Positions 43,135 to 51,721 of a stretch of 64,000 nt of DNA are shown in pieces. Source of the stretch: Mucilaginibacter aurantiaciroseus (GTDB taxonomy: Bacteria > Bacteroidota > Bacteroidia > Sphingobacteriales > Sphingobacteriaceae). The translations under genes were made by a program, and so were the position numbers. The notes beneath the pieces are model-generated. The model saw only the letters and a program-made list of their open reading frames with translations. It was not told the origin of the DNA and searched no databases. The number at the start of each line of letters is the position of its first letter. Positions within the stretch are counted from its first letter, which is position 1. The stretch spans positions 372,001-436,000 of the forward strand of contig NZ_JAMXOF010000001.1 in the NCBI RefSeq assembly GCF_024055595.1. The letters run 5' to 3'.

Positions 43135-46100
43135 ATGAAAAAAATTTACCTGATAATTTTAACCCTGCTGGTAACAGTAGCGGCTAACGCACAGATCACA
43201 ACGGCCGTTATAAGCGGTAAGGTTGTTGATGCTAAAGGCGTTACCATGCCGGGTGTTACCGTATCTGTTTTAAACACCAGCACAGGCACACGCTACGGTT
43301 CACAAACCAATTCCGATGGCCGTTATACCATCCCCAATGTAAATCCGGGTGGTCCTTATATTTTAAGCGCTTCTTTTGTAGGTTATAAAAAAGATGAACG
43401 TACAGATGTTAACCTATCTTTGGGTAGTGCCACATATAATTTTATTTTGGCAGACGAAACTACTTCCCTCAAAGAGGTGAAAATTGTAGGTAATAGCGGC
43501 GGCACAAAAAACGGTGCAAGCACCCGCATCAGCCAAAACCAAATCAAGAACATGCCGTCGATAAACCGCAGTTTGCAGGATCTTACCCGCGCTACGCCGC
43601 AAAGCAATAACAACTCTTTCCAGGGTGCCAACTACCGTTACAACAACGTTACACTTGATGGTGCCATCAATAACGATGCAATCGGCTTTAGCCCTTCATT
43701 AGGGGGCCAAAATAACGCGTCTGGCCAGGTGGGTAGCAGCACGCGTACCAGCCCGGTATCGTTAGATGCCATACAGGATATTCAGGTACTTGTAGCCCCT
43801 TACGATATTAAAATTGGTAACGTATTGGGTGGTAGTATTAACGCGGTAACCCGCAGCGGTACAAACGATTTTTCAGGATCTGTTTATGGCTACGGCCGTG
43901 GTGCGTTCATGGTTGGTCCCAACAATTCAAAAGCAGCATCTGGTGGCGATGGCTCAAGCCTGCCGTCAACCTTTCATGATTACCAGACGGGTATCCGTTT
44001 AGGTTTCCCTATCGTGAAGAACAAATTATTCTTCTTTACCAATGAGGAGATCGCCCGCAGGCAAGACCCCGTTATCGCGGCGGCAGGTACAGCCGGTTCG
44101 GCTAAAGTATTAACCTTGCAGGATGCCATCAACATTAAAGACAAAATGGCGTCTTATGGTTTTGATGCCGGTAGTTACGAGAATACGTTTATCTTTTCTC
44201 GCTCTAACAAATACTTTAACCGTTTAGACTGGAACATTAACGATAAAAACCAGTTGACCTTGCGTAATAATACCATCTCATCAACCGCTACCAACTTGGA
44301 GCGCGATCAGCAGAATTTTCGCTTTAGCGATATCAATTACACGTCGCACAATAACAGCAGTTCTACAGTTGCCGAGTTAAAAACAAGGTTTAACAACAAC
44401 CTGAACAACAGTTTAGTAGTAGGTTACTCAAACGTGCATGATTACCGCACACCAAACTCAAACCCGGCTTTACCACAAATTGAGATCACCGGTAACACCC
44501 CGGGTACAACCATATTTTTAGGTACCGACAGGGAGGCTGCCATATTTGATATGCGCCAAAAAACAACTGAGTTTACCGATAACTTAACCTATACCAAAGG
44601 CAAACATACTTTTACTTTTGGTACACACAACGAGTTTTACGACATTACCTACAACTTTGTAAACGCATGGAACGGCCGTATAGCTTACAGCAGCGTTGCC
44701 AAATTTTTAGATAACAACCCATCGCGTACACGCGCCAATTATAACTATATAGATAACACCCGCGACTATATCCTTGCCCATCCATCGGCACAGTTTAAAG
44801 TTGACCTATTGAGTTTTTACGGACAGGATGAAATTCAACTAAGCGATAAATTTAAGCTGACTGCAGGCGTACGTTTTGACTATGCCGGTATCCCAAACAA
44901 ACAGCCTTTAAGCAGCAAAACAACAGGTGCCCCGGTTGATGTTAACTATGGTAACACCTTTACCTACACCAAACCGGCAGATATCAAAAATAACTACTTA
45001 AATAATTTGGAAATAAACCCACGCGTATCATTCAACTATGATATTAATGGCGACCAAAGCGCGATATTGCGTGGTGGTAGCGGTTTATTTACTGGTCGTG
45101 TGCCGTTTGCATGGTTTGGTTACGCGTTTTACAACAACGGTAATACTTATGGCGCTTATGACCGCAGTCCAAAAGCTGCCGCCCCAATTACGCCGGGTAC
45201 AAACCCTGTGCAGGCCCCCGCTAACGGTGGTTTAGGTTATGTAAACCAGCAGAATAATCCGGCAGCTAATACGGGTGCATCCGGCCCTACACAGGTGGAT
45301 TTGATAGACAACCACTTTAAAATGCCGCAGGTATGGCGTACAAACTTAGCGTACGATTATCAAACAGACGATAAATGGAAGTTTACTTTAGAAGGTATCT
45401 ACACAAAAGTAATCCACGATCTTAAATTCCAGCAGGTAAATACTGTAGATAGTGTTACTTATTACCCTTACGATGTAAATAAAGAGCAACCAATATTTGT
45501 TAACAAAAAAGTTAACCCTTCGTATACTAATGCTTATTTGTTATCAAATACCAATCAGGGTTATCGTTACAGCTTAACCGTGCAGGTTGCTAAACAATTC
45601 CCGTTTGGTTTGAATGCATCGGTAGCGTATACTTACGGCCACTCTAAAGATGTTACAAACGGCATCCGTAACTCAATGGAATCTAACTGGCAGTTGAACC
45701 AGGCGCTTAACCCAAACAACCCGGGTTTGGCTAATTCAAACTTTGATATCCGCAGCCGGATCGTATCAAACGTAAACTATGTGTTTAATTGGGATAAAGC
45801 CAAAAACTACACAGCAAACTTTACCTTCTTCCTGAGTGCGCAAACAGGTAACCCGTACACCTACGGTATTTACCCTAAAGCTATCGACGGTACAGGCCAG
45901 CAAGTGAGCTTATCTTACATCCCCAAAACAGACGAAACCGTCAACTTCTTTAGCGATATAGCAGGTGGTGCAACAGCAGTACAACAGGCAGCAACTTTTG
46001 ATAACTACATTGATGCCAACAAATACTTAAGCTCTCGTCGTGGTAAATTCACCGAGCGTAACGCGGCTTACACTCCGTGGAATAACAACCTTGATTTCCG

Positions 46101-46395
46101 TTTCTCGCAAGACTTTAAGTTTGGCAGCGGCAAACGCAAACAAGTTTTAACTTTTACTTACGATATCATCAACCTTACCAATCTGTTGAACAAGCACTGG
46201 GGCCAGTATTACTTCTCGGCTAATACGTTCAACTCAACGGCAAGCGTTGGTTTAACACCAAAAACAACCCCTGCAATTACAGCAGTATCAACAACGTACC
46301 CTAAATACACCTTTACCGATCCGGGTGTACCGTACTCTGTTGATCTTTTTGCATCACGCTGGCAAATGCAGTTTGGTTTGCGTTACGCATTTTAA
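43135..46395 (+). CDS. Oar-like TonB-dependent outer-membrane protein
   Basis: A 1086-residue receptor of the Oar/OmpA-related branch. The signal peptide is MKKIYLIILTLLVTVAANAQ; the regulatory-like domain (about 22-105) begins ISGKVVDAKGVTMPGVTV; the plug region has NMPSINRSLQDLTRATPQSN and YRYNNVTLDGAINNDAIG; and the barrel ends WQMQFGLRYAF with a terminal Phe. The motif GGSINAVTRSGTNDFSGSVY is typical of Oar proteins, which in Myxococcus and marine Bacteroidota take part in surface signalling or protein export. It has its own terminator on both sides, so it is a single-gene unit. Confidence 0.9.
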   Translation: MKKIYLIILTLLVTVAANAQITTAVISGKVVDAKGVTMPGVTVSVLNTSTGTRYGSQTNSDGRYTIPNVNPGGPYILSASFVGYKKDERTDVNLSLGSATYNFILADETTSLKEVKIVGNSGGTKNGASTRISQNQIKNMPSINRSLQDLTRATPQSNNNSFQGANYRYNNVTLDGAINNDAIGFSPSLGGQNNASGQVGSSTRTSPVSLDAIQDIQVLVAPYDIKIGNVLGGSINAVTRSGTNDFSGSVYGYGRGAFMVGPNNSKAASGGDGSSLPSTFHDYQTGIRLGFPIVKNKLFFFTNEEIARRQDPVIAAAGTAGSAKVLTLQDAINIKDKMASYGFDAGSYENTFIFSRSNKYFNRLDWNINDKNQLTLRNNTISSTATNLERDQQNFRFSDINYTSHNNSSSTVAELKTRFNNNLNNSLVVGYSNVHDYRTPNSNPALPQIEITGNTPGTTIFLGTDREAAIFDMRQKTTEFTDNLTYTKGKHTFTFGTHNEFYDITYNFVNAWNGRIAYSSVAKFLDNNPSRTRANYNYIDNTRDYILAHPSAQFKVDLLSFYGQDEIQLSDKFKLTAGVRFDYAGIPNKQPLSSKTTGAPVDVNYGNTFTYTKPADIKNNYLNNLEINPRVSFNYDINGDQSAILRGGSGLFTGRVPFAWFGYAFYNNGNTYGAYDRSPKAAAPITPGTNPVQAPANGGLGYVNQQNNPAANTGASGPTQVDLIDNHFKMPQVWRTNLAYDYQTDDKWKFTLEGIYTKVIHDLKFQQVNTVDSVTYYPYDVNKEQPIFVNKKVNPSYTNAYLLSNTNQGYRYSLTVQVAKQFPFGLNASVAYTYGHSKDVTNGIRNSMESNWQLNQALNPNNPGLANSNFDIRSRIVSNVNYVFNWDKAKNYTANFTFFLSAQTGNPYTYGIYPKAIDGTGQQVSLSYIPKTDETVNFFSDIAGGATAVQQAATFDNYIDANKYLSSRRGKFTERNAAYTPWNNNLDFRFSQDFKFGSGKRKQVLTFTYDIINLTNLLNKHWGQYYFSANTFNSTASVGLTPKTTPAITAVSTTYPKYTFTDPGVPYSVDLFASRWQMQFGLRYAF

Positions 46396-46423
46396 TTTTC
46401 ACTCGTTCTTTATATTTAATCAA

Positions 46424-46449
46424 AACGCCCCCGAGCAATCGGGGGCGTT
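46424..46449 (+). terminator. Intrinsic terminator after the Oar-like gene
   Basis: AACGCCCCCGA (46424-46434) pairs with TCGGGGGCGTT (46439-46449) around GCAA, followed by CTTGTTTTG. It lies 28 bases after the stop. Confidence 0.92.
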
Positions 46450-46549
46450 CTTGTTTTGTAAATAATTAATACTGATTATACATTATAAGCGTTAAGTATC
46501 TTTTTTGGGTTGCATAGGTTGATAGAACCTGCCTTGTTTCCCTTAAGCA

Positions 46550-46747
46550 TCACAGTAATTTATGAAACTGTATCCTGCCTTTAAACAGGCTTCCATCTTC
46601 TACGGATGCTAAAAATCGGGATAGTTTGCCGGGAATTTCCTTGCGGCAAGCCAACTCCATTGTGTCATCAGTTACTACCAGTCGCAACTTTTTACCAGCA
46701 GTTTTTATCAGCAACAATAAGCCGTTATTAAGTTTTAGGATTTTCAT
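46550..46747 (-). CDS. Small basic protein of unknown function
   Basis: A 65-residue protein (MKILKLNNGLLLLIKTAGKK start, ending GRIQFHKLL). It has beta-strand-like hydrophobic segments and many Lys/Arg residues and no membrane helix. A good promoter lies directly upstream, which supports that it is real. I do not recognise the family. It is divergent from the next gene. Confidence 0.55.
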   Translation of the reverse strand: MKILKLNNGLLLLIKTAGKKLRLVVTDDTMELACRKEIPGKLSRFLASVEDGSLFKGRIQFHKLL

Positions 46748-46754
46748 CTACCGT

Positions 46755-46784
46755 TAAAGTTAATAATGACTATTATTGGCAAAA
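46755..46784 (-). promoter_or_regulatory. Promoter of the small basic protein gene
   Basis: On the minus strand TTTTG (46780-46784) is followed after 17 bases by TAACTTTA (46755-46762), which differs from TAnnTTTG only in the last base. It ends seven bases before the ATG at 46747. Confidence 0.5.
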
Positions 46785-46828
46785 CTATTTGTTTCAACAT
46801 TTGTCGTATAGGGCAAGAACTAAAAGCC

Positions 46829-47176
46829 ATGATACCCATTTTTTTTACCATTGGAAATAATAGACCTGTGAAGATAATACCCAATACGCAGGCGCAGGTA
46901 AATGGCCACCAGGTACTCACCTATACCTATAATATTTATAGAAATAGCGAATTGGACGAAGTAGAAGAGCATCGCCAGGAAAGCGAATTGTTACTTGAAA
47001 CAAAAACAGACCCCAACTATCTTGGTTATATTACTTTTGTATACCCCGGAAAACTGTTTACCTATACTGCCGATGGCCATGATGGGCTTACCTCGCACGA
47101 AGTTGAGGCGATCATCGAGAATATAACCCATTACCGCGACCATCCCGGTTTGTGGAGTGTGGAAGGGATAGATTAG
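46829..47176 (+). CDS. Hypothetical protein
   Basis: A 115-residue protein from the ATG at 46829 (MIPIFFTIGNNRPVKIIPN start). The longer frame starting at 46766 overlaps the divergent promoter and is less likely. It is rich in acidic residues in the middle (ELDEVEEHRQESELLLETKT) and has beta-like segments such as GYITFVYPGKLFTYT. No signal peptide or membrane segment. I do not recognise it; it lies between a small orphan gene and the SGNH esterase gene. Confidence 0.6.
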   Translation: MIPIFFTIGNNRPVKIIPNTQAQVNGHQVLTYTYNIYRNSELDEVEEHRQESELLLETKTDPNYLGYITFVYPGKLFTYTADGHDGLTSHEVEAIIENITHYRDHPGLWSVEGID

Positions 47177-47260
47177 GGAGGCAGTATGTCATGAATCGAG
47201 AGACAAGATACGCCACACATAATTCTGCAATATAATTCACCGTCAATCGTCCCTTGACCT

Positions 47261-47818
47261 ATGAAGAATATTTTATTTTTTGGCGATAGCCTAACGGCAG
47301 GCTACGGGCTGGCAAACGCGGCTACAGAATCGTTTCCGGCACTTATCGGTACAAAAATTAACGCTGATGGATTAAATTATAACATCATTAATGCCGGCGT
47401 AAGCGGCGATACTACAGCAGGAGGCTTATCCCGGTTAGAATACTGGCTAAGTAAACCTGTTGATGTTTTTGTGCTGGAATTGGGTATAAACGACATCCGC
47501 AGGGGAGTTCCGCCACACATCATCGCCCAAAACCTGCAGCTTATTATCGATAAAGTAAAAAGCAAATATTCGCAAGCAAAAATTGTATTATTAGGAATGG
47601 AAATCCCGGTATTTTTAGGGGGTAGCATCGCGATAGCGTTTAATGGCATCTACAAAAAGCTTGCGAAGGATAATAACCAAATAGCATTTGTTCCCTTCCT
47701 GCTGGCCGGCGTAGCGGGCGTAAAGCACCTTAACCTGTGGGACAGGCTGCATCCATCTGCAGAAGGCTACAAAGTAGTTGCAGAAACCGTTTGGCCGGTG
47801 ATAAAGGGATTTTTATAA
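47261..47818 (+). CDS. SGNH-fold esterase/lysophospholipase (TesA-like arylesterase)
   Basis: A 185-residue hydrolase with all four SGNH blocks: block I FFGDSLTAGYG (Ser10), block II with Gly in INAGVSGDT, block III ELGINDIRRG (Asn), block V DRLHPSAEGY (D161, H164). It resembles the TesA/arylesterase group, which splits thioesters and short esters, but lacks the usual signal peptide, so it is probably cytoplasmic or uses a non-standard route. Slightly shorter than TesA (about 208). Confidence 0.88.
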   Translation: MKNILFFGDSLTAGYGLANAATESFPALIGTKINADGLNYNIINAGVSGDTTAGGLSRLEYWLSKPVDVFVLELGINDIRRGVPPHIIAQNLQLIIDKVKSKYSQAKIVLLGMEIPVFLGGSIAIAFNGIYKKLAKDNNQIAFVPFLLAGVAGVKHLNLWDRLHPSAEGYKVVAETVWPVIKGFL

Positions 47819-47902
47819 AAATAAGGGTAAAAAAACGAAAAGGATGCTATTGTTGATGTTATCGTTAACAATCGTTAATTTTAGTTTATAAAACTAATTA
47901 TA

Positions 47903-49618
47903 ATGGGATATGTAAATTCAAACGAATTTGCGGCTAATACTTTTGATGCTATCGTTATAGGGTCGGGTATAAGCGGCGGCTGGGCGGCCAAAGAGCTTTG
48001 CGGCAAAGGCCTTAAAACGCTTGTGTTAGAGCGTGGCAGAGACGTTGTGCATTTAAAAGATTACCCAACAGCTACCAAAACCCCCTGGGATTTTCCACAT
48101 CGAGGCCAAATACCCCTATCTGTTAAACAGCAAAACCCCATAGTAGAAAGGTGTTATGCTTTCAGTGAGGCGTCCGAGCATTTTTTTGTGAAGGACAAGG
48201 AGCATCCCTATGTGCAGGATAAACCTTTCGATTGGATCCGGGGGTATCAGGTTGGGGGTAAATCACTGCTTTGGGCAAGGCAAACCCAGCGTTGGAGCAA
48301 GTTTGATTTTGAAGGCCCTGCCCGGGATGGTTTTGCGGTAGACTGGCCAATACGCTATGACGACCTGGCCCCCTGGTACGCTTATGTAGAGCAATTTGCT
48401 GGCATAAGCGGCAACCATGACGGATTAGAAACCCTGCCCGATGGCGACTTTTTGCCCCCATGGGAGATGAATGTGGTAGAAAAGGAGATACAGCAGCGCA
48501 TTATGGCAAATTATAAAGATCGTAACGTAATTATTGGGCGCTGCGCTCACCTTACCCAACCAAAAGCAATTCATTTGCAGCAAGGGCGTGGGCAATGCCA
48601 GGCGCGCAGCCTGTGCGAAAGAGGTTGTCCGTTTGGTGGATACTTCAGTTCAAATTCGTCAACCTTGCCGTGGGCAGCTAAAACGGGCAACTTAACGCTA
48701 CGGCCAGATGCTGTAGTGCACTCCATTATTTACGATGAAAAGAAGCAAAAAGCCGTTGGTGTAAAGGTTATAGACGCGCTTACCAATAAGGCTATAGAAT
48801 ACTTTGCTAAAATTATTTTTGTGAACGCGGCGGCATTAAACAGTAACCTTATCCTGCTTAATTCAACATCAAACCGCTTCCCAAACGGCTTGGGGAATGA
48901 TAATGGCCTATTGGGCAAATACATCGCGTTTCAGAATTATCGTGGCTCTATCACTGCCGGTAAGGATGGGCATATGGATAGTTACTACTATGGGCGCAGG
49001 CCAACAACGGTAATGATGCCAAATTTTAGGAACGTACATAAGCAGGAAACAGATTTTTTACGCGGCTATATGGTGTTTTATACCGCCAACCGCCCCGGCT
49101 GGGGGCACTTTACCAACGGCGACCCAATTGGTGCCAATTATAAAGATACCATGAGTGAGGCCGGGCCTTGGGACGTTTACATGATGATGCAGGGCGAAAC
49201 CATCCCTAAAGAGAGTAATTTTGTGCAGTTGAGTAATGATCATAAAGATAAATGGGGGATACCGCAACTACGTATTTCTGTTGATTATGACGATAATGAT
49301 GAAAGATCTTTAAAAGACTTTCTGGTGCAGGGTGCCGAGATGCTGGATAAAGCTGGCTGTAAAAATATAGTCACTAATGATAGCAAGCAAGCTCCGGGGC
49401 TAGATATTCATGAAGTTGGCGGGGTGCGCATGGGGCACGATGCTAAAACATCGCTGCTTAATAAATGGAACCAGTTACATAATTGCCCCAATGTGTTTGT
49501 AACTGATGGCGCCTGCATGACGTCTACAGGTACGCAAAACCCATCGCTAACCTTTATGGCCTTAACCGCCCGTGCGGCAAACTATGCCGCCGATGCGTTG
49601 AAAAGGGGAGAGTTATGA
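47903..49618 (+). CDS. GMC-family FAD-dependent oxidoreductase
   Basis: A 571-residue flavoprotein with the FAD-binding motif AIVIGSGISGGWAAKEL near residue 12-28 and the C-terminal GMC region SSTGTQNPSLTFMALTARAA (here STGTQNPSLTFMA). The central QARSLCERGCPFGGYFSSNS has a Cys pair typical of the gluconate/glucoside 3-dehydrogenase-like bacterial branch. The active-site histidine is probably in DIHEVGGVRMG. No Tat signal or cytochrome partner lies nearby, so the electron acceptor and sugar substrate are unknown. It starts 84 bases after the esterase gene. Confidence 0.9.
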   Translation: MGYVNSNEFAANTFDAIVIGSGISGGWAAKELCGKGLKTLVLERGRDVVHLKDYPTATKTPWDFPHRGQIPLSVKQQNPIVERCYAFSEASEHFFVKDKEHPYVQDKPFDWIRGYQVGGKSLLWARQTQRWSKFDFEGPARDGFAVDWPIRYDDLAPWYAYVEQFAGISGNHDGLETLPDGDFLPPWEMNVVEKEIQQRIMANYKDRNVIIGRCAHLTQPKAIHLQQGRGQCQARSLCERGCPFGGYFSSNSSTLPWAAKTGNLTLRPDAVVHSIIYDEKKQKAVGVKVIDALTNKAIEYFAKIIFVNAAALNSNLILLNSTSNRFPNGLGNDNGLLGKYIAFQNYRGSITAGKDGHMDSYYYGRRPTTVMMPNFRNVHKQETDFLRGYMVFYTANRPGWGHFTNGDPIGANYKDTMSEAGPWDVYMMMQGETIPKESNFVQLSNDHKDKWGIPQLRISVDYDDNDERSLKDFLVQGAEMLDKAGCKNIVTNDSKQAPGLDIHEVGGVRMGHDAKTSLLNKWNQLHNCPNVFVTDGACMTSTGTQNPSLTFMALTARAANYAADALKRGEL

Positions 49619-49693
49619 TACCGCGAATAAATAATTAATACGCCCCGAAAGGGTTGCCGAAACGAAGCAGCCAGTACACCGGCATAAAACCCT

Positions 49694-51028
49694 TTACTGC
49701 CAATCTCTAATAGCCTCACCCAAATCATAAACCGGTACATTGCTGATCGCAGCCTCAATGATCCCCGTTGCCGCTGTAGAGCGGTAACCTGCCGCGCAAT
49801 GTACAGCAATTGGCTTGTCAGTCGGGATCTCACCAACACGCTCGCGCAGTTCGGGTAATGGGATAGTTAGTGAATTATTAAAGATTTTCCCGCCTTTAAT
49901 CTCTGTCCAGTTACGCACGTCGATAATAGTATAGTTATCCGGGTACGCTTTAAAATCAGCATAGTCAATATTAGCAGACTGTTCTTTGGAATTTGCCGGG
50001 ACAAGTATAGCCGCGATAATGTTTTTCTCGTAACCTATCTTAGCCGTTTTGCGGATAACAACTTCCAGTTCTTCGTCGGTTGCGGCTATCAAATAAAACT
50101 GCTCATCAGGGCCTATAACAGAACCTAACCAGCTCTCGAATTTCTCGGCATCCTGCAGGTTAATGGCATTTTTTACGTGGCCGTTGCGGTAAGCCTCTTT
50201 GGTACGGCTATCAATAATTAAAGCGCCTTTCTCCAGCTTAATATCTTTAGACGGGCGGTTAACCATGCCAATGCTTTCTTCAAAATTTGGCGCGCCGGTT
50301 TTGTTTAGTTCCACATCGTAGCTAAAGTATTTTGGCATAAAGGGCTGGTCGGCCATTAGGGTTTTTACAAAAGCCAGTTCGTCCATCAGTTGCAGGGCGT
50401 AATTATCGCGCAGTTCCTTACCAATGCTGCTTTGCAGATCGGGGCTCATGCTTTTACCGCAAAGCGAGCCGGGGCCGTGCGCGGGATAAACAGTAACATC
50501 CGCAGGCAAAACCATCAGTTTTTCGCGAGTGCTGTGATACATTTGGCGGGCCAGTTCTTCTTTTTTTGCAGTGATGTTACCAACGCTTTCGCGCAGATCG
50601 GGGCGGCCAACATCACCTGCAAACAGCGTGTCACCGGTGAAAACGGCGCAATCGCGGCCTTTCTCGTTCTCCAATAAAATACAGATAGAATCGGGCGAAT
50701 GACCGGGGGTATTAATAGCTTTTAGCTTTATGTCATCTAAACGGATCACATCGCCGTCATCAAAACTTTCGTGGGGGTATTCGGCACCGGTAAGCTTGCT
50801 TACATAAATAACCGCACCCATGGTTTGGTGGATTTCGAGGTGAGAGCTTACAAAATCGGCATGGGGGTGGGTTTCAATAACGCCGGTGATGTCTGCATTG
50901 TGCAAAGCGGCAAAATCATAGTAAGGCTGCGGGTTGCGGGCAGGATCAATAACAACCATCCTGTTGCTGCGAATAATGGCGTATGAAGCATGCGCCAATC
51001 CCTTATCGTAAAATTGATGAACTATCAT
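49694..51028 (-). CDS. MBL-fold hydrolase with two rhodanese domains (persulfide dioxygenase-like)
   Basis: A 444-residue protein. The metallo-beta-lactamase domain (about 1-245) carries ETHPHADFVSSH, HSPDSI, FTGDTLFAGDVGRPD and YPAHGPGS, i.e. the iron or zinc ligands of the ETHE1/SdoA-type family, except that the second motif is HPHADF where HxHADH is classical; the F is common in the bacterial branch fused to rhodanese domains. Two rhodanese domains follow: the first (about 262-350) lacks the catalytic Cys at its loop (LIAATDEE), the second (about 360-444) has it (VHCAAGYRS). Likely role: handling of sulfane sulfur or glutathione persulfide. A TATCTTTG element (51046-51053) lies 17 bases before the start. 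Confidence 0.88.
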   Translation of the reverse strand: MIVHQFYDKGLAHASYAIIRSNRMVVIDPARNPQPYYDFAALHNADITGVIETHPHADFVSSHLEIHQTMGAVIYVSKLTGAEYPHESFDDGDVIRLDDIKLKAINTPGHSPDSICILLENEKGRDCAVFTGDTLFAGDVGRPDLRESVGNITAKKEELARQMYHSTREKLMVLPADVTVYPAHGPGSLCGKSMSPDLQSSIGKELRDNYALQLMDELAFVKTLMADQPFMPKYFSYDVELNKTGAPNFEESIGMVNRPSKDIKLEKGALIIDSRTKEAYRNGHVKNAINLQDAEKFESWLGSVIGPDEQFYLIAATDEELEVVIRKTAKIGYEKNIIAAILVPANSKEQSANIDYADFKAYPDNYTIIDVRNWTEIKGGKIFNNSLTIPLPELRERVGEIPTDKPIAVHCAAGYRSTAATGIIEAAISNVPVYDLGEAIRDWQ

Positions 51029-51158
51029 ATCATGTGTCAGTGCCGCAAAGATATAGGTTTAGATTAAACGTCGAAAGTAGAGATTGTGGGGGAGAGGTAA
51101 AGATTATATAAAAATTATTAGATAGGAAATTCTATTTTAGCAAGACTAATTAAAGAAT

Positions 51159-51636
51159 ATGGCAGATACACCATTCTTGCGGGGTAAGGTTGTTTGGTTG
51201 TATACCATCCCGCAATTTATATTGCTTTTTTCGCTGTTTTGGTTTTTCTCGTTATTTACTGAGGACCGCATGGATATGATCTATGGTGTTTTAGTTTACT
51301 GGTTTATTATATATTTTTTAAGAAATTTAATAGCAAGGCAACACAGGCAAGGGGTAGCACTTTTAAAAAAGAGTAATTTTGAACAGGCTATATTACATTT
51401 CCAACAAAGCGTTTTTTTATTTTGAACGATACGCGTGGGTTGATAAATACAAGTATATAACGTTATTAAGTGCATCAAGAATGACTTATCGGGAAATGGG
51501 GTTGTGCAATATCGCTTTCAGCCTTACTCAATTAGGGCGGGGTGCTGAAGGTAAAGATGTTTATATTAAAGTATTAGAAAAGTACCCTGAAAACGGCGCT
51601 GCCATCGCGGCGTTAAAAATGATGCAATCAGTATAA
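51159..51636 (+). pseudogene. Small membrane TPR-like protein split by a frameshift at a T7 run
   Basis: Two overlapping frames make one sensible protein. The first part (51159-51425) has two membrane helices (TIPQFILLFSLFWFFSLF and IYGVLVYWFIIYFLRNLI) followed by the start of a TPR-like helix pair (GVALLKKSNFEQAILHFQQS). The second frame (from about 51412) continues with YFERYAWVDKYKYITLLSAS, NIAFSLTQLGRGAEG and KVLEKYPENGAAIAALKMM, a normal TPR end. The switch falls on seven consecutive T at 51412-51418; six T would restore one 158-residue frame. It may be a true mutation, slippage-prone expression or a sequencing error. Confidence 0.72.
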
Positions 51637-51638
51637 AA

Positions 51639-51667
51639 GGGAAGCCGGATTCTGGACCAGGCTTCCC
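51639..51667 (-). terminator. Intrinsic terminator after the M13 peptidase gene
   Basis: GGGAAGCC (51639-51646) pairs with GGCTTCCC (51660-51667); on the minus strand the stem is followed by TTTTATAC. The loop is 13 bases, long but acceptable. Confidence 0.6.
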
Positions 51668-51700
51668 TCTATCTAATCTTTATTCACATCCCGATAGCTA

Positions 51701-51721
51701 TCTAATCGCTAATCTCTAACC
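51701..51721 (+). repeat. Short heptad array (TCTAATC type)
   Basis: TCTAATC, GCTAATC, TCTAACC: three 7-base units directly after the M13 stop codon (on its minus strand, downstream side). Confidence 0.4.

Noticed and set aside
38585..46395. Polysaccharide utilisation locus
   Set aside because: Two TonB-type receptors are present but no SusD-like gene, glycoside hydrolase or sulfatase follows.
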